Part shown: positions 22,928-35,400 of the stretch, in pieces | Layout of the letters: each line of letters starts with the position of its first letter | Position numbering within the stretch: position 1 is the stretch's first letter | NCBI RefSeq assembly: GCF_030052815.1 | Contig: NC_079495.1 | Location: 116,538,194 to 116,602,193 of the forward strand | Direction: 5' to 3' | From: Hevea brasiliensis | Lineage: Eukaryota > Streptophyta > Magnoliopsida > Malpighiales > Euphorbiaceae | DNA length: 64,000 bases | Program-made: the position numbers and the translations under genes | The notes under the pieces: generated by a model | Database searches by the model: none | Told to the model about the DNA's origin: nothing | Seen by the model: the letters and a program-made list of their open reading frames with translations, nothing else

Positions 22928-22936
22928 TATAAATAG
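22928..22936 (+). promoter_or_regulatory. TATA box of antisense LTR gene (right copy)
   Basis: TATAAATAG lies 157 bp before the ATG at 23093. It is identical in the other LTR (5258-5266), within a well-conserved stretch. Confidence 0.55.
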
Positions 22937-23092
22937 GGGTAGGGGTTAGCCAGTTTCTTACTTTATGCCATTTTCTGTCTCTCGCGAGCAATTCCAAAAC
23001 TCTCCCGATTTTCAAGCTCTTCCGACTCCGTTCAAGCTCCGGTAAGGGTTTTAATCCTTCTTTTAGCTTTAAGTTCTTTGTTTTCCTTAAAA

Positions 23093-24941
23093 ATGAGCGG
23101 CGCCGAAGGTCAGAGAGCGGCAAGCCCACCTTCCGTCCATGTTTCATGGTCGTCTGATGAAGTAGAGGTGGTTGGACCAAGCGCACGACCAGAACCTTCT
23201 AGGGTCTCCGTTCCAGCTCGGGGGCGAACCGCACCATCGAGGCTTATACCTTCCTTAGGGAGGGAGAATCTTCCTATGGACGAGCTGCCATTGATCTTGT
23301 AAGAAACCGATCTGCAGTCGTTTAGCCAGGAGTACAACATTGAGCCCGATTCATATGAACTTATTCGGTGTCACGGCGATCATCGAGCCGATCACTTCTT
23401 TGAAGAGAATGACATGGTTATGGTATACGAGGAACAGTTAAAGGCCGGTCTTCGGTTCCCTCTGGATGACTTCTTCAAGGAGGTCCTAAAATTTCACCGA
23501 GTGTGCATTGCCCAAATTCACCCTAACTCGTGGCGGATCTTGGTAGCCTTCCGAGGCCTGTGCCGAGCTAAGGGAATCAGACCTACGGCTAAGGTGTTCG
23601 CCGAACTGCACAGGCTAACTCGCCGAAAGGACGACAAGCACTGGTTCTTTCAGGCGAAGCCTCATTGTGGGCTCTTCACCGACCGCCTCCTCCCTTAAGA
23701 ATTGGAAGAACCGCTTCTTCATTCTGAGGAGCAAAAATCCGACCTGCTTTGAGGACTTCCCCCGTAGCTGGTGGCACCAGGGGCCCTTGATTCCGAAGCG
23801 TATTACCCTGAACAAGGAGGAAAGCCTAGTAGTGATGGAACTGAAGAATCAAGCTGCCACTCTAAAGTACTCCTGTTTAGATGCGGTGACTGCCGAGCTG
23901 CATCATTGGACGATGGAGTTGATCACGGGCGAAAATCGCGGGCTTCAGCTCTCTGATCTTGGCATCGGTATTTTTTTATTTCTCAGATCTTTGGACCTTA
24001 GCGATCTCACTGACCTCTTTTTTGTGCAGGTATGGCGGGTGGTGAAGGTTCCAGGAAGCGGAAGAAAGAGAGATTTCCCAGAAAATAAAGGAGATGAAGC
24101 GTTCGGCACTACTTCAAGCACCCAGCCATGAACCTGGGGAGATACAAGGGGACCCGCCTCGACCTTCGGGACCACCGATCGCAGAAGCTGTCCGATCTCC
24201 TCCTCGACGAGAAGAGCCGCCTCTACCTCCTCCAGTTGGTCCAAGCACAGAAGGGGGTCGTTCTCGTCCTCCTGCGAGGCCCCCTTCTCATGGCGCTCAA
24301 GTGCTGATCGCTTCCCTGGAGAACAACCGGACTGTTCGGGAGAACCCCGATTTTGCCAAAGTCTTGGGGTCTTCCATCTGTCTCCGGGAGGATCGAGACA
24401 GACTGTCTCCGGACAATCTTGACGACATCCTGACCCGATCTATGAGTTTGAATGTAGAGTGCCCGTGAACCAAAGACGCATTTCCGAAAAGGCTCATCAC
24501 CTGGGTAAGGAGGTCGAGAAGAAGAGTCAAGAAGTGGCATCCCTCCGATCCCAACTCTCATCCGCTCAGGATTACATATCTCAAATTGAGGGGCGCATGA
24601 AGCACTATGAGGATAAGCTGGCCGAACAGACTCATGTTCTGGCTGAAAGGGATCGTGCTCTTAGAGAAGTCCAAGCACTCCGGGCCAACGAAGCTGCTTA
24701 GGTCGCTCACCTTGCTGAGGAGCTTAAGGCAAAAGATGAAGAGATGGTGACAGGAATAGCCGGTGCTTATGTGAACGCTCACAAAGATCTCTTGGCCGAG
24801 CTCCAGAAGCGTTACCCAGAGGAGGACTTCTCTTGGATGGCCGACCTGGCTCCCAGAGGCGAGGAGGAAAGCGAAGAGGAGGTCGAGGATGAGAGAGAAA
24901 ATGAGCAAAATGTAGATCGGTGGGGTGATCCCCACCAATGA
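23093..24941 (+). pseudogene. Antisense LTR gene, Transposase_28-like, right copy
   Basis: The better preserved copy. The frame from ATG 23093 stays in phase to 23695 apart from a TAA at 23300 (the left copy has CAA, Gln). It covers the Ser/Pro-rich N-terminus and the globular domain (EYNIEPDSYELIRCHGDH, KFHRVCIAQIHPNSWRILV, RKDDKHWFFQAK). A small indel near 23680 moves the frame, which continues as NWKNRFFILRSKNPTCFEDF and LKYSCLDAVTAELHHW to LSDLGI. A possible 62-nt intron (23968-24029) leads to MAGGEGSRKRKKERF, then a Pro-rich linker, a coiled coil (EKAHHLGKEVEKKSQEVASL) with a TAG at 24699 (GAG in the left copy), and an acidic tail. Its two stops are absent from the left copy, so the gene was probably intact when the element inserted. 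Confidence 0.7.
23968..24029 (+). other. Possible intron in antisense LTR gene
   Basis: The donor is ATCG|GTATTTTT and the acceptor is TTTTTTGTGCAG|GTATGG. Joining keeps the phase (I-G-M-A-G-G). At 62 nt it is short for a plant intron, and reading straight through also stays open for a while, so this is tentative. Confidence 0.4.
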
Positions 24942-25491
24942 CTTGTACAAATTTTTGAAATGAAATGAAGTGGAATGCCCTTTTTTGTTCGATGAATGGT
25001 TATAATCGAAAAATTTCTAAATTATTAAACACTTGATTGTCTGAGTATGTTGAAATAACTGAAAATGATTATTAACCTAAGTGTGAGAGATCGAAAAACA
25101 CAATGAGCATGAGATCAGTAAACGGGACTTGGTCAAAATCGGCTTAAACACTTAGGATCGGGGTCATCATTAAACCGGTGTGGAACCTTTAATCATTCTT
25201 AAACTTTTGAAAGAGAGATCGGCAATAAAACTGGTAAGAAGAGATCTATTGTCAGTTTATTTCGTTTGCCAACAGAGATCAGGAATATACTTGACTGGTC
25301 CGGAGATTCGACAATGGGTTTGAGAGATCGGTAAGGCATTGATTCAATTCTTTGTGAGGAGAGATCGAAAATGTGACTGTCTATCAAAGAGGGATCGGAA
25401 ATGTGATTAGCTATCAAAAGGAGACTTAGTACTGGAGGTTAGTTTCAAAGTTTTATTGATTTTGGGGATCGGCCAAAATATGGTGTCGACA

Positions 25492-25496
25492 GAACT
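25492..25496. repeat. Target site duplication GAACT, right
   Basis: A perfect match to 2706-2710. Confidence 0.9.
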
Positions 25497-27836
25497 TATG
25501 CCATTACGTAAATCTTAATAATTAAGCAAATCTTGTTCCAATCTATGGTGGAATTCTTAACTCAACACCATTGTAATACTCTTTTATTTTTTATTTTTTT
25601 AGATTGTCATGTTATCTTTTTTAACAAAACAACACTAACTTTTTTATACTTAATTTCATTTATTGACATTGTAATTCAATTATTAAACAATTAATAGATA
25701 AAAAATATAGGAAAAAAAATTAATTTTTTGTAATATTGAATCTTTCTTTGATGAACATAAACTAATATATATCCCAATAAATAGAGTAACTATCAATTGA
25801 TTGACATTTGAATTATTAGAAACATTCTCTTCCTCTATAATTTCTACATTTGATGTTGATGTTATGATATTAGATGATAAAATTTTTCCATCTGAAGATA
25901 AACTTGCATTTCTCTTTGACTCAAAATAATAATTATAAGTTTCAATAGTCTCTGCCTCCGTATCATAAGATTTGTATAAACTCTTGCTTACTCCACTAAC
26001 GTTAAGTGTAAATTCATGCCATGAAGGGTATATTCTAGGATTAGCACTTTCAAAAATAATATAATACTTTGTATTCTCCTTCCTTTACCCATAGTAAGTT
26101 GAAAAATGAAAAATAATAGAAAAAAGTGGATTCAAAGAAATGATATTATCTTATTTGAAAATGAAATCAACTACAAAGATGACTCTAATGGAAAATGCAG
26201 AAAGTGGGCAAAAAAAAAAGATGAAGATGAAGATAGAGGGGGCGTATCTCATGTAAATGTTGGGCAAGAAGAAGAAAATGAAGATTTTCTTATTAGAGGG
26301 AAGGAAGTAAGGAGGGCTTATAAAAGGGGCGGTGTATAGAAGGAATGAAGATGAAGATGTTCTTGAATAAAAATTGAAGAAAAAAGAGAGAAGAGGGGGG
26401 AGGAGGGGGGGGGTATAGAAGAAGAGAGCATATAGGAGAAAAATGAGATAAAAAAATAAATAAATGTAGAGGTAAAAAAAATTAAAGCGATAGACATACA
26501 TTAATTGACATATGCATAAAAAGTAATAACCTGACCTTGAGACTTGTAATGCTTAATGAATGAGAAAGAATTTGTAATTTGAATTTCGAATTCTGCACAT
26601 TGTTTTAGGAAAATCTCTATAAGGGGAATAGTGTAAAAAACACAAATTTTTAATGAATGAAATTACATAAATGACCCAATTGATCCACATTAAATGTGAA
26701 TCCACTTGATCCCTTAAGCATTTTCTTTAAATTTATTAATGTGTAATTATTAAAGAGTATTAGATTTATAGAACCATGCACAACCTACCTTATATTTGCC
26801 TTTAGTTTAATAGTTTACTAATCCGTATTTGCATATATTCTATCTATCGATTAAAAAAAAAAAAGACAAATTTATGATGCCTTTTCTTTTGAAGGGTAAA
26901 ATATTTCAATTAAAATTTTGAGATGATATGGATAACATGATACTAATTAATAATTTAGGCTCAACTCAATAATATTTTGGATAATTTATGATTAAATCTC
27001 AAGTAAAATTCATAAATTAGTTTTTTATATTTTTTTTAATAATAATTTAATCTTATTAATAAGTTATATTCTAACGTCTAAATTGAACATTAACTGATTT
27101 CTAATTTAGAACAACTTAATTAATAAAATTTATTTTTATATAATAATTTAGATATAAAATAAATAATTACTTAAATATAAAATTTAGATATAATAACCAT
27201 AGTATTAATAAAATAAAATTTTATAGACTAAATTATTTTAAATTGAACAACAACTAAGGACAAGGACTAATTTGTTAATAAAATTAAATTTAAGGATTAA
27301 ATTATTGTTAAAAATAAATAAGGATTGACTTGTGGGTTAGCTATATTTTGGAGATTTAATTGTAAATTATCCTAACATTTTTATTTATAATTTTTTTCTT
27401 AAAAGATAAAAATCATTAATTAATTTGGTTTTTAAATTTTAGAAATCTAATTACTGATTTACCTTATCTCTCCTCTATGGACATTATAAACTATTTATTA
27501 AAAAAAAAAGTATAATTACCGTAAGCAAAAGATTCCTATAATCCATCAATTTTTTATGACAAAAGAACTATCAAAACATCAAACATTAAATTGTAAACTG
27601 CCCATGATCATAGTAATCAAACCAAGTAGCATCATATTTTAATGTTGGAAGTGTGTGCGTCTATGTAAGAGAAGAAACGGAAAATAAGAGAAGGAAAAAA
27701 GTATAGACAATGTGCTCATAGATATATATGGTAGATAAGGGTGTGCATATAATAGTTTTACTAAAAAAAATTGAATAAATCAATTTAATTTGATTTTTTA
27801 GCATTATCTTTTGAATAAATTGATTAAATTTAGTTA
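25497..27836. other. AT-rich spacer, nothing recognisable
   Basis: Low-complexity AT-rich DNA with no convincing gene. The 77-residue open frame at 26106-26339 is Lys/Glu/Asp-rich and lies in purine-rich low-complexity DNA. A G-rich run (26394-26413) contains blocks of six and nine G. Confidence 0.6.
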
Positions 27837-27990
27837 TAAATTTCATGATAAATTTTAACAACTGTCCCTGAACTTATATGGTTGTAATACTGTAGTTCTT
27901 TAACTTTAAAATATAACATAAAACCCCTTAAATTTTTAAATTTTGCATAGTAAAATCTCTCTGACTTTTAATTACTGATTTTCCAGTTAG

Positions 27991-28498
27991 AAACTGACGT
28001 GAACAGCTTCCACATAGCATTTAGTCAATATTTCTCTCTCCTCTCTTATATAAAGTGTAAAATTATTCTCTCTACACATGAAAAATTATTTTGTCTACAG
28101 AGAGAAGAATGATTCAATTTACACATGGCTTGAGAGAGAAAAGAAAAATACTTACTAAGCTTCATTGTAACGCCCTCACTTTAGGTAGTCCGTATATTCT
28201 ACTATTCCGATGACTAACGTCTGTTCGAACAGTTAGAATGTCTGAAACTGACGTGAACAGCTTCCACATAGCATTTAGTCAATATTTCTCTCTCCTCTCT
28301 TATATAAAGTGTAAAATTATTCTCTCTACACATGAAAAATTATTTTGTCTACAGAGAGAAGAATGATTCAATTTACACATGGCTTGAGAGAGAAAAGAAA
28401 AATACTTACTAAGCTTCATTGTAACGCCCTCACTTTAGGTAGTCCGTATATTCTACTATTCCGATGACTAACGTCTGTTCGAACAGTTAGGATGTCTG
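27991..28498. repeat. Tandem duplication of 254 bp across MITE/LTR junction
   Basis: 27991-28244 and 28245-28498 are identical apart from a couple of bases at the distal end. Each unit contains the middle of the MITE plus the first 79 bases of the LTR. The break joins an LTR GGAACT to a MITE AAACTG, so only a few bases of homology were available. Confidence 0.9.
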
Positions 28499-31400
28499 GA
28501 ACTACACTCAAACTAGAGTGAGGAGGCATAAATTGACTGAATAAAGACTAAAAAAAATCAAGGAAAAATAAAACAAGCAAAGTGCAACTCGGTTAAACGA
28601 GCCAGGGTCACAGCGATGGGTGACCGTATGGGGAAGCAACTATGAAGATAGTTGTCAACCCCAGACCCGTGAGGAATCCTAGGAAATAATTTGAGACTTA
28701 ATTAAAGGTTTACTAAGGATAAAATGACGTTAAAAATGTCAAAGAAAATTAAAGAAAATTAGTTAGTCGGTACAGACCAAAAATAACCTGATAAGCTTAA
28801 TCGGTATTTTAGTCATTTCACCCTCGTAGTGAAATTTTAACCTAAATGTCAATTAAAATGAGAGAGATTAAAATATATAAAATAAATTAAAATAATTAAT
28901 TGGTGTAATAGAAAAGGGAAAGAAAGAAAAGAAGGAAATGAAAACATAATGTTAATTATGACATAGGCATGATGTCATAATGACCTTATTAATATTTTTG
29001 ACCAAATACAATTAAACAACTAAGTATAAAAGGGACAAATTCCATTAAATACACAAAAGCTTATCATCTTCTTCCCATGGTTCTCTCTTGGCCGAACCAT
29101 ACTCATAGGGAACTTCCACCATTTTTGCTTTACTTAGCCTGATGTCCTCCCTTTTTCCCACCCCAAAACCTTAAGTCCCTTTACAAAAAATTAATCTCAC
29201 ACTTTAAGGGAGATGGTGGCAGCCAAGAAGTGAAGGAAAAATTAAATTTAGGCAAGGTCAAGTTGAGCTCCAAAGAGGTTAGTGCACCAAACTATACTTT
29301 CTTTCTTTACTAAGCATGAAAAGCATGCTAAAATAAGTTGAATTGACATGAAACCAAAAGAAAAATTTGAACCTAGGAGAAACCTAATTTTCAGCAGCCA
29401 TGAAATCCCTTAGGGTTTGATGTTTTTAATTAATGAAAATTGGTTTAATGGTGATGTTTGATAAGTTGATATGCTTTAGAAGTTGAATGAATGGAGTTTG
29501 CACAAACTGGATGAATGAAATTAGGGTTTGTGATCATGAATTGGGAACTTTGTGCTATGATTGAAATTGACCAAATTGAGATGAATTGTTGACTATCAGA
29601 AGTGCTATGGATGTCAAATGAAGTTTGGGAGTTGGGAGGATTTGAAATTGGGAGTGCAATTTCTCTTACAGGAAATTCGGACCTATGAGTCCAGTGAGCT
29701 TTTTGAACCATAAATAGAGTTGTATTGCCCCAATTGGTGTGAAGGCAATTGGAGATGAAACCTAGGACAATTTGCCACATTTTTCATGAAGAGACTATGC
29801 CCAAAAATTGACCATAACTTGACCTAAAGTTGGCTTGAATCCGGGTGACCATATGCTGGACCTAGGAAAAACTAACCATATGAACAGTAAATGTTCAAAT
29901 AGCCATAACTTTCTCTAGGAAGGTCAGAATGACCTAAATTTTATACAATTGGAAAGCTTAGACAAAGGACTACAACGAAGAACACAGAGCCCAGATCTAC
30001 CTCTAACCAAGTCAAATTGTTAGCATAATTTAGATCAATAAAACTGTCTAGAACCAATCTGCCCAGAATTTGTTGGACTTAGGCTCACCTGACCAGTTTT
30101 GGCAAAAATGCCATAACTTGGTCTACAAAATTTCAAATGCAATGAAACCAATGCTAAAATTTTTATAAGACATAGATCTACAATATTGATGTTTTTACCA
30201 GAACCAGAACCCAATGGAACTAAGTCAAATAGATAGAATAAATTAGTATACCAAATCCTAGAATTTGCCTCAACTACCACCTGACCCTAGAACAGAATTT
30301 ATATCATAACTTTCACTAGGAAATCCCAAATGGGATGACCCAAACTGTTCTGAAAACCTAAGAGATAGGGCTTCAACTTTGATTCAGAAATGTTTCTTAG
30401 AATTTGAGTGTAAAAACCCTAAAATGAGAGTCAAAACCACTGACCTGAACCTGGAATCCTGTAGACACAGGGCACCTGAGTCCAAGCCAGTTAAATTACT
30501 ATAATTAATTCTACAAGATCTTAAAAATTGTAATTCAAAATTTTAAGTAATCATAAGACATAGGGTAACAACTTCTATGAAGAACATTAGGCCTAAAAGT
30601 GGCTGTAACATGTCCAAATAATTAGGAAAAAATTAACTCTAGAATCTGCTTGGTTCTGGAACTTGAGTGAGTTAAGGCACCAGTTTTGGTTATTTGACCA
30701 TAACTTGAGTTCTAAAACTCCAAATGACATGATTTAAAAAGGAAAATAAAGACAAGACATAGAGAGACAACTTCCATGAAGGAAGTGTAGCCAAACAGTG
30801 GCCACATCTTGGCCAATTTGCTAGGAGAATATAAGATACCAAATCTGGACCTAAAGAAAGGTTCAAGATATTATTTGATACATGACATGTAAATTACCTA
30901 TATGAATTGCTAAATGTATAAGTTCTATGAAAATGAAGGGGGAACCTATTTTCCCTCTATAAATTGACATGAAACTACGATAAGGCACTAATAGTGCATG
31001 ACATGAAATGATAAGATCATAAGTAATTAATAATACTAATTTGCCCAAAGTATACCTAGACTTATTTATATAGCGTGGATCGATTGATATATCAATTAGG
31101 GACTACAGATTGTAGTACTGCCCATAGGAATAATCATTGATAGACAATTATGTTTGATATGATTGTTCTACAGGCTTTATGCCTACCCATTAGCCTTTGT
31201 GCCTGATTTTATTTCTGGCTTCATGCCTGCCCGCTGGCCTTATGCCTGACATGACCGATGTGTATATGTTAGACATATGGATATTTAACTAGTATACTCC
31301 CATATATCCAGTCTTTATAGTCTGTCATAGGTTACTTGGACAGAGATATTAGTAATACATTTTAAATTTAAATACGCACATGAAGAGATCATTGTCATGG

Positions 31401-32101
31401 ATTTAATAATACTCAATATGAAAAATATGAATAAAAAGATCCTGATAATTTATTGCTCCCAAAGTTTCATAAATATGTAATTAATTCAAAAATTTAGTAA
31501 ATTGTATATCGATAATTATTTCAATTATTTTATTATTTTTATTTCAATATATGCACCACTAAGCATTATACTTAGCGCGTTGGTTTTTCCATCGCGTATG
31601 TACAGGAGACCACTAGCAGCCGCAGTAGAGCTTAGACAGGGCTTTGATCAGATCTGCTGCAGTGTAAATTGTCACCTCAGACTATTATTTTGGTAGTGCT
31701 CATGTATAGTTAAATTTTGCATTTTGGGTATTGTATGTGATTAAATGATGTAAATCATTTTGTGATTGTAAATAGAATTGTAAATATTGTATTTGATTTT
31801 ATATGAATAAAATGAAGTATTTTATTTATTTAAAATAATTATGAGTATTATGATCACATGAAATGAATATGAACTGTTTAACCTGTAAATAAGGAAACTG
31901 CCATGCACTAATAAAACAAAGGAGACTCTGTCTAGGTCTCTATAAAAATGAAATGAGATAAAAAAAAATCTACATATAAGATAATATGATTAAATAGACA
32001 ATTAAATAAATATTGCACACGACAAAATAGGATAGGGTGCTCCGACACCGAATGTAGCATACCTTGCCCGACTATACTGTAGATGGGTGAGGGGTGTTAC
32101 A
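28420..32101. mobile_element. Solo LTR, chromovirus-like, 3.7 kb
   Basis: It begins TGTAACGCCC and ends GGGGTGTTACA, flanked by TTCAT and TCCAT (4/5 match). Its ends, the AGCGATGGG segment near 28612, the CGGTACAGACC segment near 28769 and the CACCACTAAGC...CTTAGCGCG segment near 31554 recur in the other LTRs of this window. No internal coding region or partner LTR is present, so it is a solo LTR left by recombination. A partial extra start exists at 28166 because of the tandem duplication. Orientation was not fixed beyond similarity. Confidence 0.8.
31170..31255. repeat. Short degenerate GGCTTTATGCCTG repeats in LTR
   Basis: Four to five copies of a motif such as GGCTTTATGCCT/GGCCTTATGCCTG in under 90 bp. 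The related LTR at 39050-43054 has a comparable cluster at 41700-41830. Confidence 0.7.
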
Positions 32102-32427
32102 TCCATGCTAGAACTGTTTAAGTCAGTGTATAACTGAAAAACTAGTAATTAAAAATTAGAGAGATTTTATTGTGCAAAATTTAAAAGTTGATGGGGTTTT
32201 ATGTTATATTTTTAAGTTAAGGGATTGTAATGTTATAACTAGATAAGTTCAGGGACGATTATCAAAATTTATCCTAAATTTTAGGAAATTTTAGATTTTA
32301 GTTTAGTTTTGCATTTTAATAGAAAATCAATAATAAACCGAACTGACAATAAATAAGCCTCTTTAATTAATCCTCCAAATAATGCCCATCATTTTTCAAG
32401 AGGTCTGCTAACTTTAGTCCATTCTAC

Positions 32428-35400
32428 TGTCACACCTTACCCCTTCGTAAGGCATAACATGATCCCGTAGAATACTTAATGAACTACCGAACTTCACCTA
32501 CCGATAACTCATTAAGTACCCTACAAGAGATTTTAAAACAATTTTCTTACATTTTGGAAGTGGTGAGCATTTTAGTGAATTAAAAACCATTTATTCAAAG
32601 TTTAAATACTAGTAAAAAATTTTATCTATTTTAATTTTGCCGCAAATTTTATAAAAATTTTGACAGAGTTCCCTCTGTATTTTGAGAAACCAGTTCTTCA
32701 AATACCTGTAAAAAGCACTCCCAAAAATGTTTCACATCTCCCAACCTCCAATAATTCACAATTCAACTCAAATCAATTCATTCCAAAACAGTTCCACAAT
32801 CCAAATCAAATTTGTCAACTCAGAATATTTAATAATTTCATTCACAAAACATAAAGCAGGAAATTCATATTTACAAATATTAAATTTATAGAAGAAAATC
32901 CAAAATAATATTATTACAATTTATTTACAACTGCTCGACTTTATATTGATACATACAACATTTCCATATTTACATCAAAAATTATCTACAAGGGTATAAA
33001 ATAATACCCGTACAAAAGCTCGAGGTGATCTTCAACTCAGTAGCAGCTCACTCCGCTGCTTTCTCCTTGCTCTTATCTGCGACAGCAAAGTAAGCTATCG
33101 CTTAGTATAAAAATACTCAGTGGTGCACAATAAAAATTTAAAATGCTGTAAATAAATCATTCATTGCCAAACATACTGTAAATATTTCTCAACCACATTT
33201 CACAAGTATCAAAGTTCATAATAACACCATTTTGTCAAATAATCTATTAAACACAGTTTAGTCAAACAATTTCATAACACAGTGTTGCCAAAGTCATACA
33301 CAACTTAAGTCATGACACAAAATTTCCGATCAATGCCGTGTTGTACACCACGACAAAGCAATCTACAACCCCATTAATCGAAATCAATGAGGGAGGTGGC
33401 TAGCTAGCTAATGAGTACTCATCCGATCTACAACCTCAACTGACAAGCCAGAGAGGGAGGAAAATAAACGATCTCAACCCCATAAATGGAGGAAATGTGA
33501 TACTGTCATGCTAAGTGTGAATCAAAAATCCATTTCCAACATTTCATTCAAATATTGCATACAAAAATCAAATCAATTTCCAAAGTTACAATTTGATCAC
33601 AAGGTGGCAACACAAAAGTTCATAAATTCATAATGCGTGCTAAATCAATTTTTCAAGGGTAAAATGCTTAAATAGGGTTTATTGTGCACAAACCTGACTG
33701 GAGTCGCCTCTAGGCCTTAACTCAGTCTCTCCGAGCTTCCAAGTCTTTTTCAGCTGAAACACACAATTTCATAGTGTTTCAGTACCATAACTTAACATAA
33801 GTCCAAAAATAAATTTAACTTCACTTTAACTAGCTCTATTGCGTTAAATTCGACGTTCTCAAAGTTTTTGTGTTTCGGGTTACTATTCACTACACTATTC
33901 AAGTCAAATTATTGACTTTTTAAGGATTAATAGGTATGGGAACTCCAACTTCACCCACATACTAAATTTTGGTCATTAAACTTGTTGGTTTTGGTCATTT
34001 TCTCAAAGCTTAGGTCAATTTGGCAAAATTGCCAATTTTCGGTTTTGGTGCTCTGAAGTTGCACTGTTCCATTGGTCGATCTACTGTTGGAATTTGACAA
34101 GACTTCCTTAATAGAAAATGTTCCTTATTGTCTTAAGTGTATTCTCATTTTTGGATCACCTCAATCGGAGTTTTGTAGCTCAAGTTATGGCCAAAATAAG
34201 TTTACTGTTCACGTGCACTATTCATACTGGTATCTTGGGTTCTAGCAGATTTTGATCCAACTTTGGTCAGTAATTTGATCAAGTTAAGTTCATAATTTGG
34301 TCTAACTTTCTTCAGATGAAATGTTCTACTATGTCTTAGGTTTCCATCGGTTCAAGAATCGCCTAAATCCGAGTTTTCTAGAGAGAGTTATAGCCATCCA
34401 AACATTACTGTTCAAATGAAAATCTGCAGAGTTGCAGGTTTGGTAATTCAGCTTTGCTCAATATTTTGAATGGGTTAATGGCATAATTTGAAGTGATGTT
34501 CTTCATGAAAGTTTTAGATCTATATCTCCTCTAACCCCTGGCCAAATTTCAGGTCAATTTGACCTGTCTAACTCGAGTTATGACACTGTTCATTTGGTCA
34601 GTTTGGTGCAATGGCAGCCTGCTCTCATTTCACTTTGGTCAATTGTTTCACCAAGTTTTGGTCAGTTTTTGGGCATGGTTCCTTAATGAAAATTGTGCCC
34701 TTTTATGTCTATTTTCATCTCCAATTGGTGGCATATCAATTGGGCTTGTAAAATTCCTGTTTTGGTCCTTCAAAATAGGTTTGGTCATGCTGCAATTGAC
34801 CTACGAATTTGTCTTCCATTCTAACAATTCCCACACATTTCCTTTGGTCATTATTGACCATTTTTCAGTCCACAATTGGTCAAAGATATCATTTATGCAT
34901 TTCTCCAAATTTTACCTCAAAACCCTAGGCCTCCAAACCCTAATCACACTAAATTGTTGCATCTAACTAATTTAAAACATTTAATCATGATCATTCAACA
35001 CCAATAAGCTCACATACACCTTTAAATTCACCAAGTTCATGCATACACATCCTCAAACCCTAGTTGACTAAAATTTAGGTTTGTTCCTTCAACAATTTAT
35101 TTCATTTCATTTTTTCACAATTTATAGTGTAATTCAACTACTTAATTATGAATTTAAACATAATATTAAAAACTAACCACTAACCTCTTTTGTTGAATTT
35201 CTCCCTCTTCAAATCTTCTTTCTTTCCTCCTCTTTTTGTTGTCAAGATGCTTATCAAAGTCCAAGAACAAGAGTTACTTAAAGGAGTTAGGGAGTTTATA
35301 AAATAAAATCAAGCTTTTGAAAGCTTGAAATGGGTGTTAATGGTGGAAAGGAAATGAGAGAAATGAGAGAGAAGGAGTGACGGGAATGGAGAAGTAATCC

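Larger units (their letters stand above)
2711..25491 (-). mobile_element. Complete Tat/Ogre-type Ty3/gypsy retrotransposon, 22.8 kb
   Basis: The element has two LTRs (2711-7798 and 20381-25491), a perfect 5-bp target duplication, a PBS adjoining the right LTR and a polypurine tract adjoining the left one, so it is transcribed leftwards. In transcript order it carries ORF1, gag, protease/G-patch, an intron, RT-RNase H, a second RNase H and integrase. The dual RNase H, the extra upstream ORF, the intron between protease and RT, and the 3' tandem repeats together point to the Tat/Ogre lineage rather than Athila or the chromoviruses. All genes are interrupted by stops or small indels, so it cannot make full proteins as read. 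Each LTR also contains an antisense gene remnant. Confidence 0.92.
20381..25491 (-). repeat. Tat/Ogre-type 5' LTR (right), 5111 bp
   Basis: This is the partner of 2711-7798. Its inner end starts AGTCGCAAGG (one base off the TGTC expected) and its outer end is GTGTCGACA. It carries the same 59-bp block, two opposed TATA boxes, antisense gene and GATCGG-rich end. A local cluster of missing bases compared with the left LTR lies at 22085-22215. Confidence 0.92.
27847..32274. mobile_element. MITE family A, copy 3, split by a solo LTR
   Basis: The left part (27847 to about 28165) and right part (about 32102-32274) match the two halves of copies 1 and 2. The flanks TAAATTTCAT (27837-27846) and TAAATTTTAG (32275-32284) agree at 8 of 10 positions. 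The central interruption is the LTR described below plus a 254-bp duplication. Left start GATAAATTTTAACAACTGT; right end AAAATTTATCC. Confidence 0.8.

Noticed and set aside
26106..26501. Overlapping Lys/Glu-rich and Phe/Tyr-rich frames
   Set aside because: Low-complexity purine/pyrimidine tracts on opposite strands; no start context or domain.
28166..28244. A second LTR start upstream of the solo LTR
   Set aside because: Explained by the 254-bp tandem duplication, not by a separate insertion.
34559..34966. 135-residue frame and similar frames in chromovirus LTRs
   Set aside because: The paired LTR has indels that change the frame, and no domain is seen.
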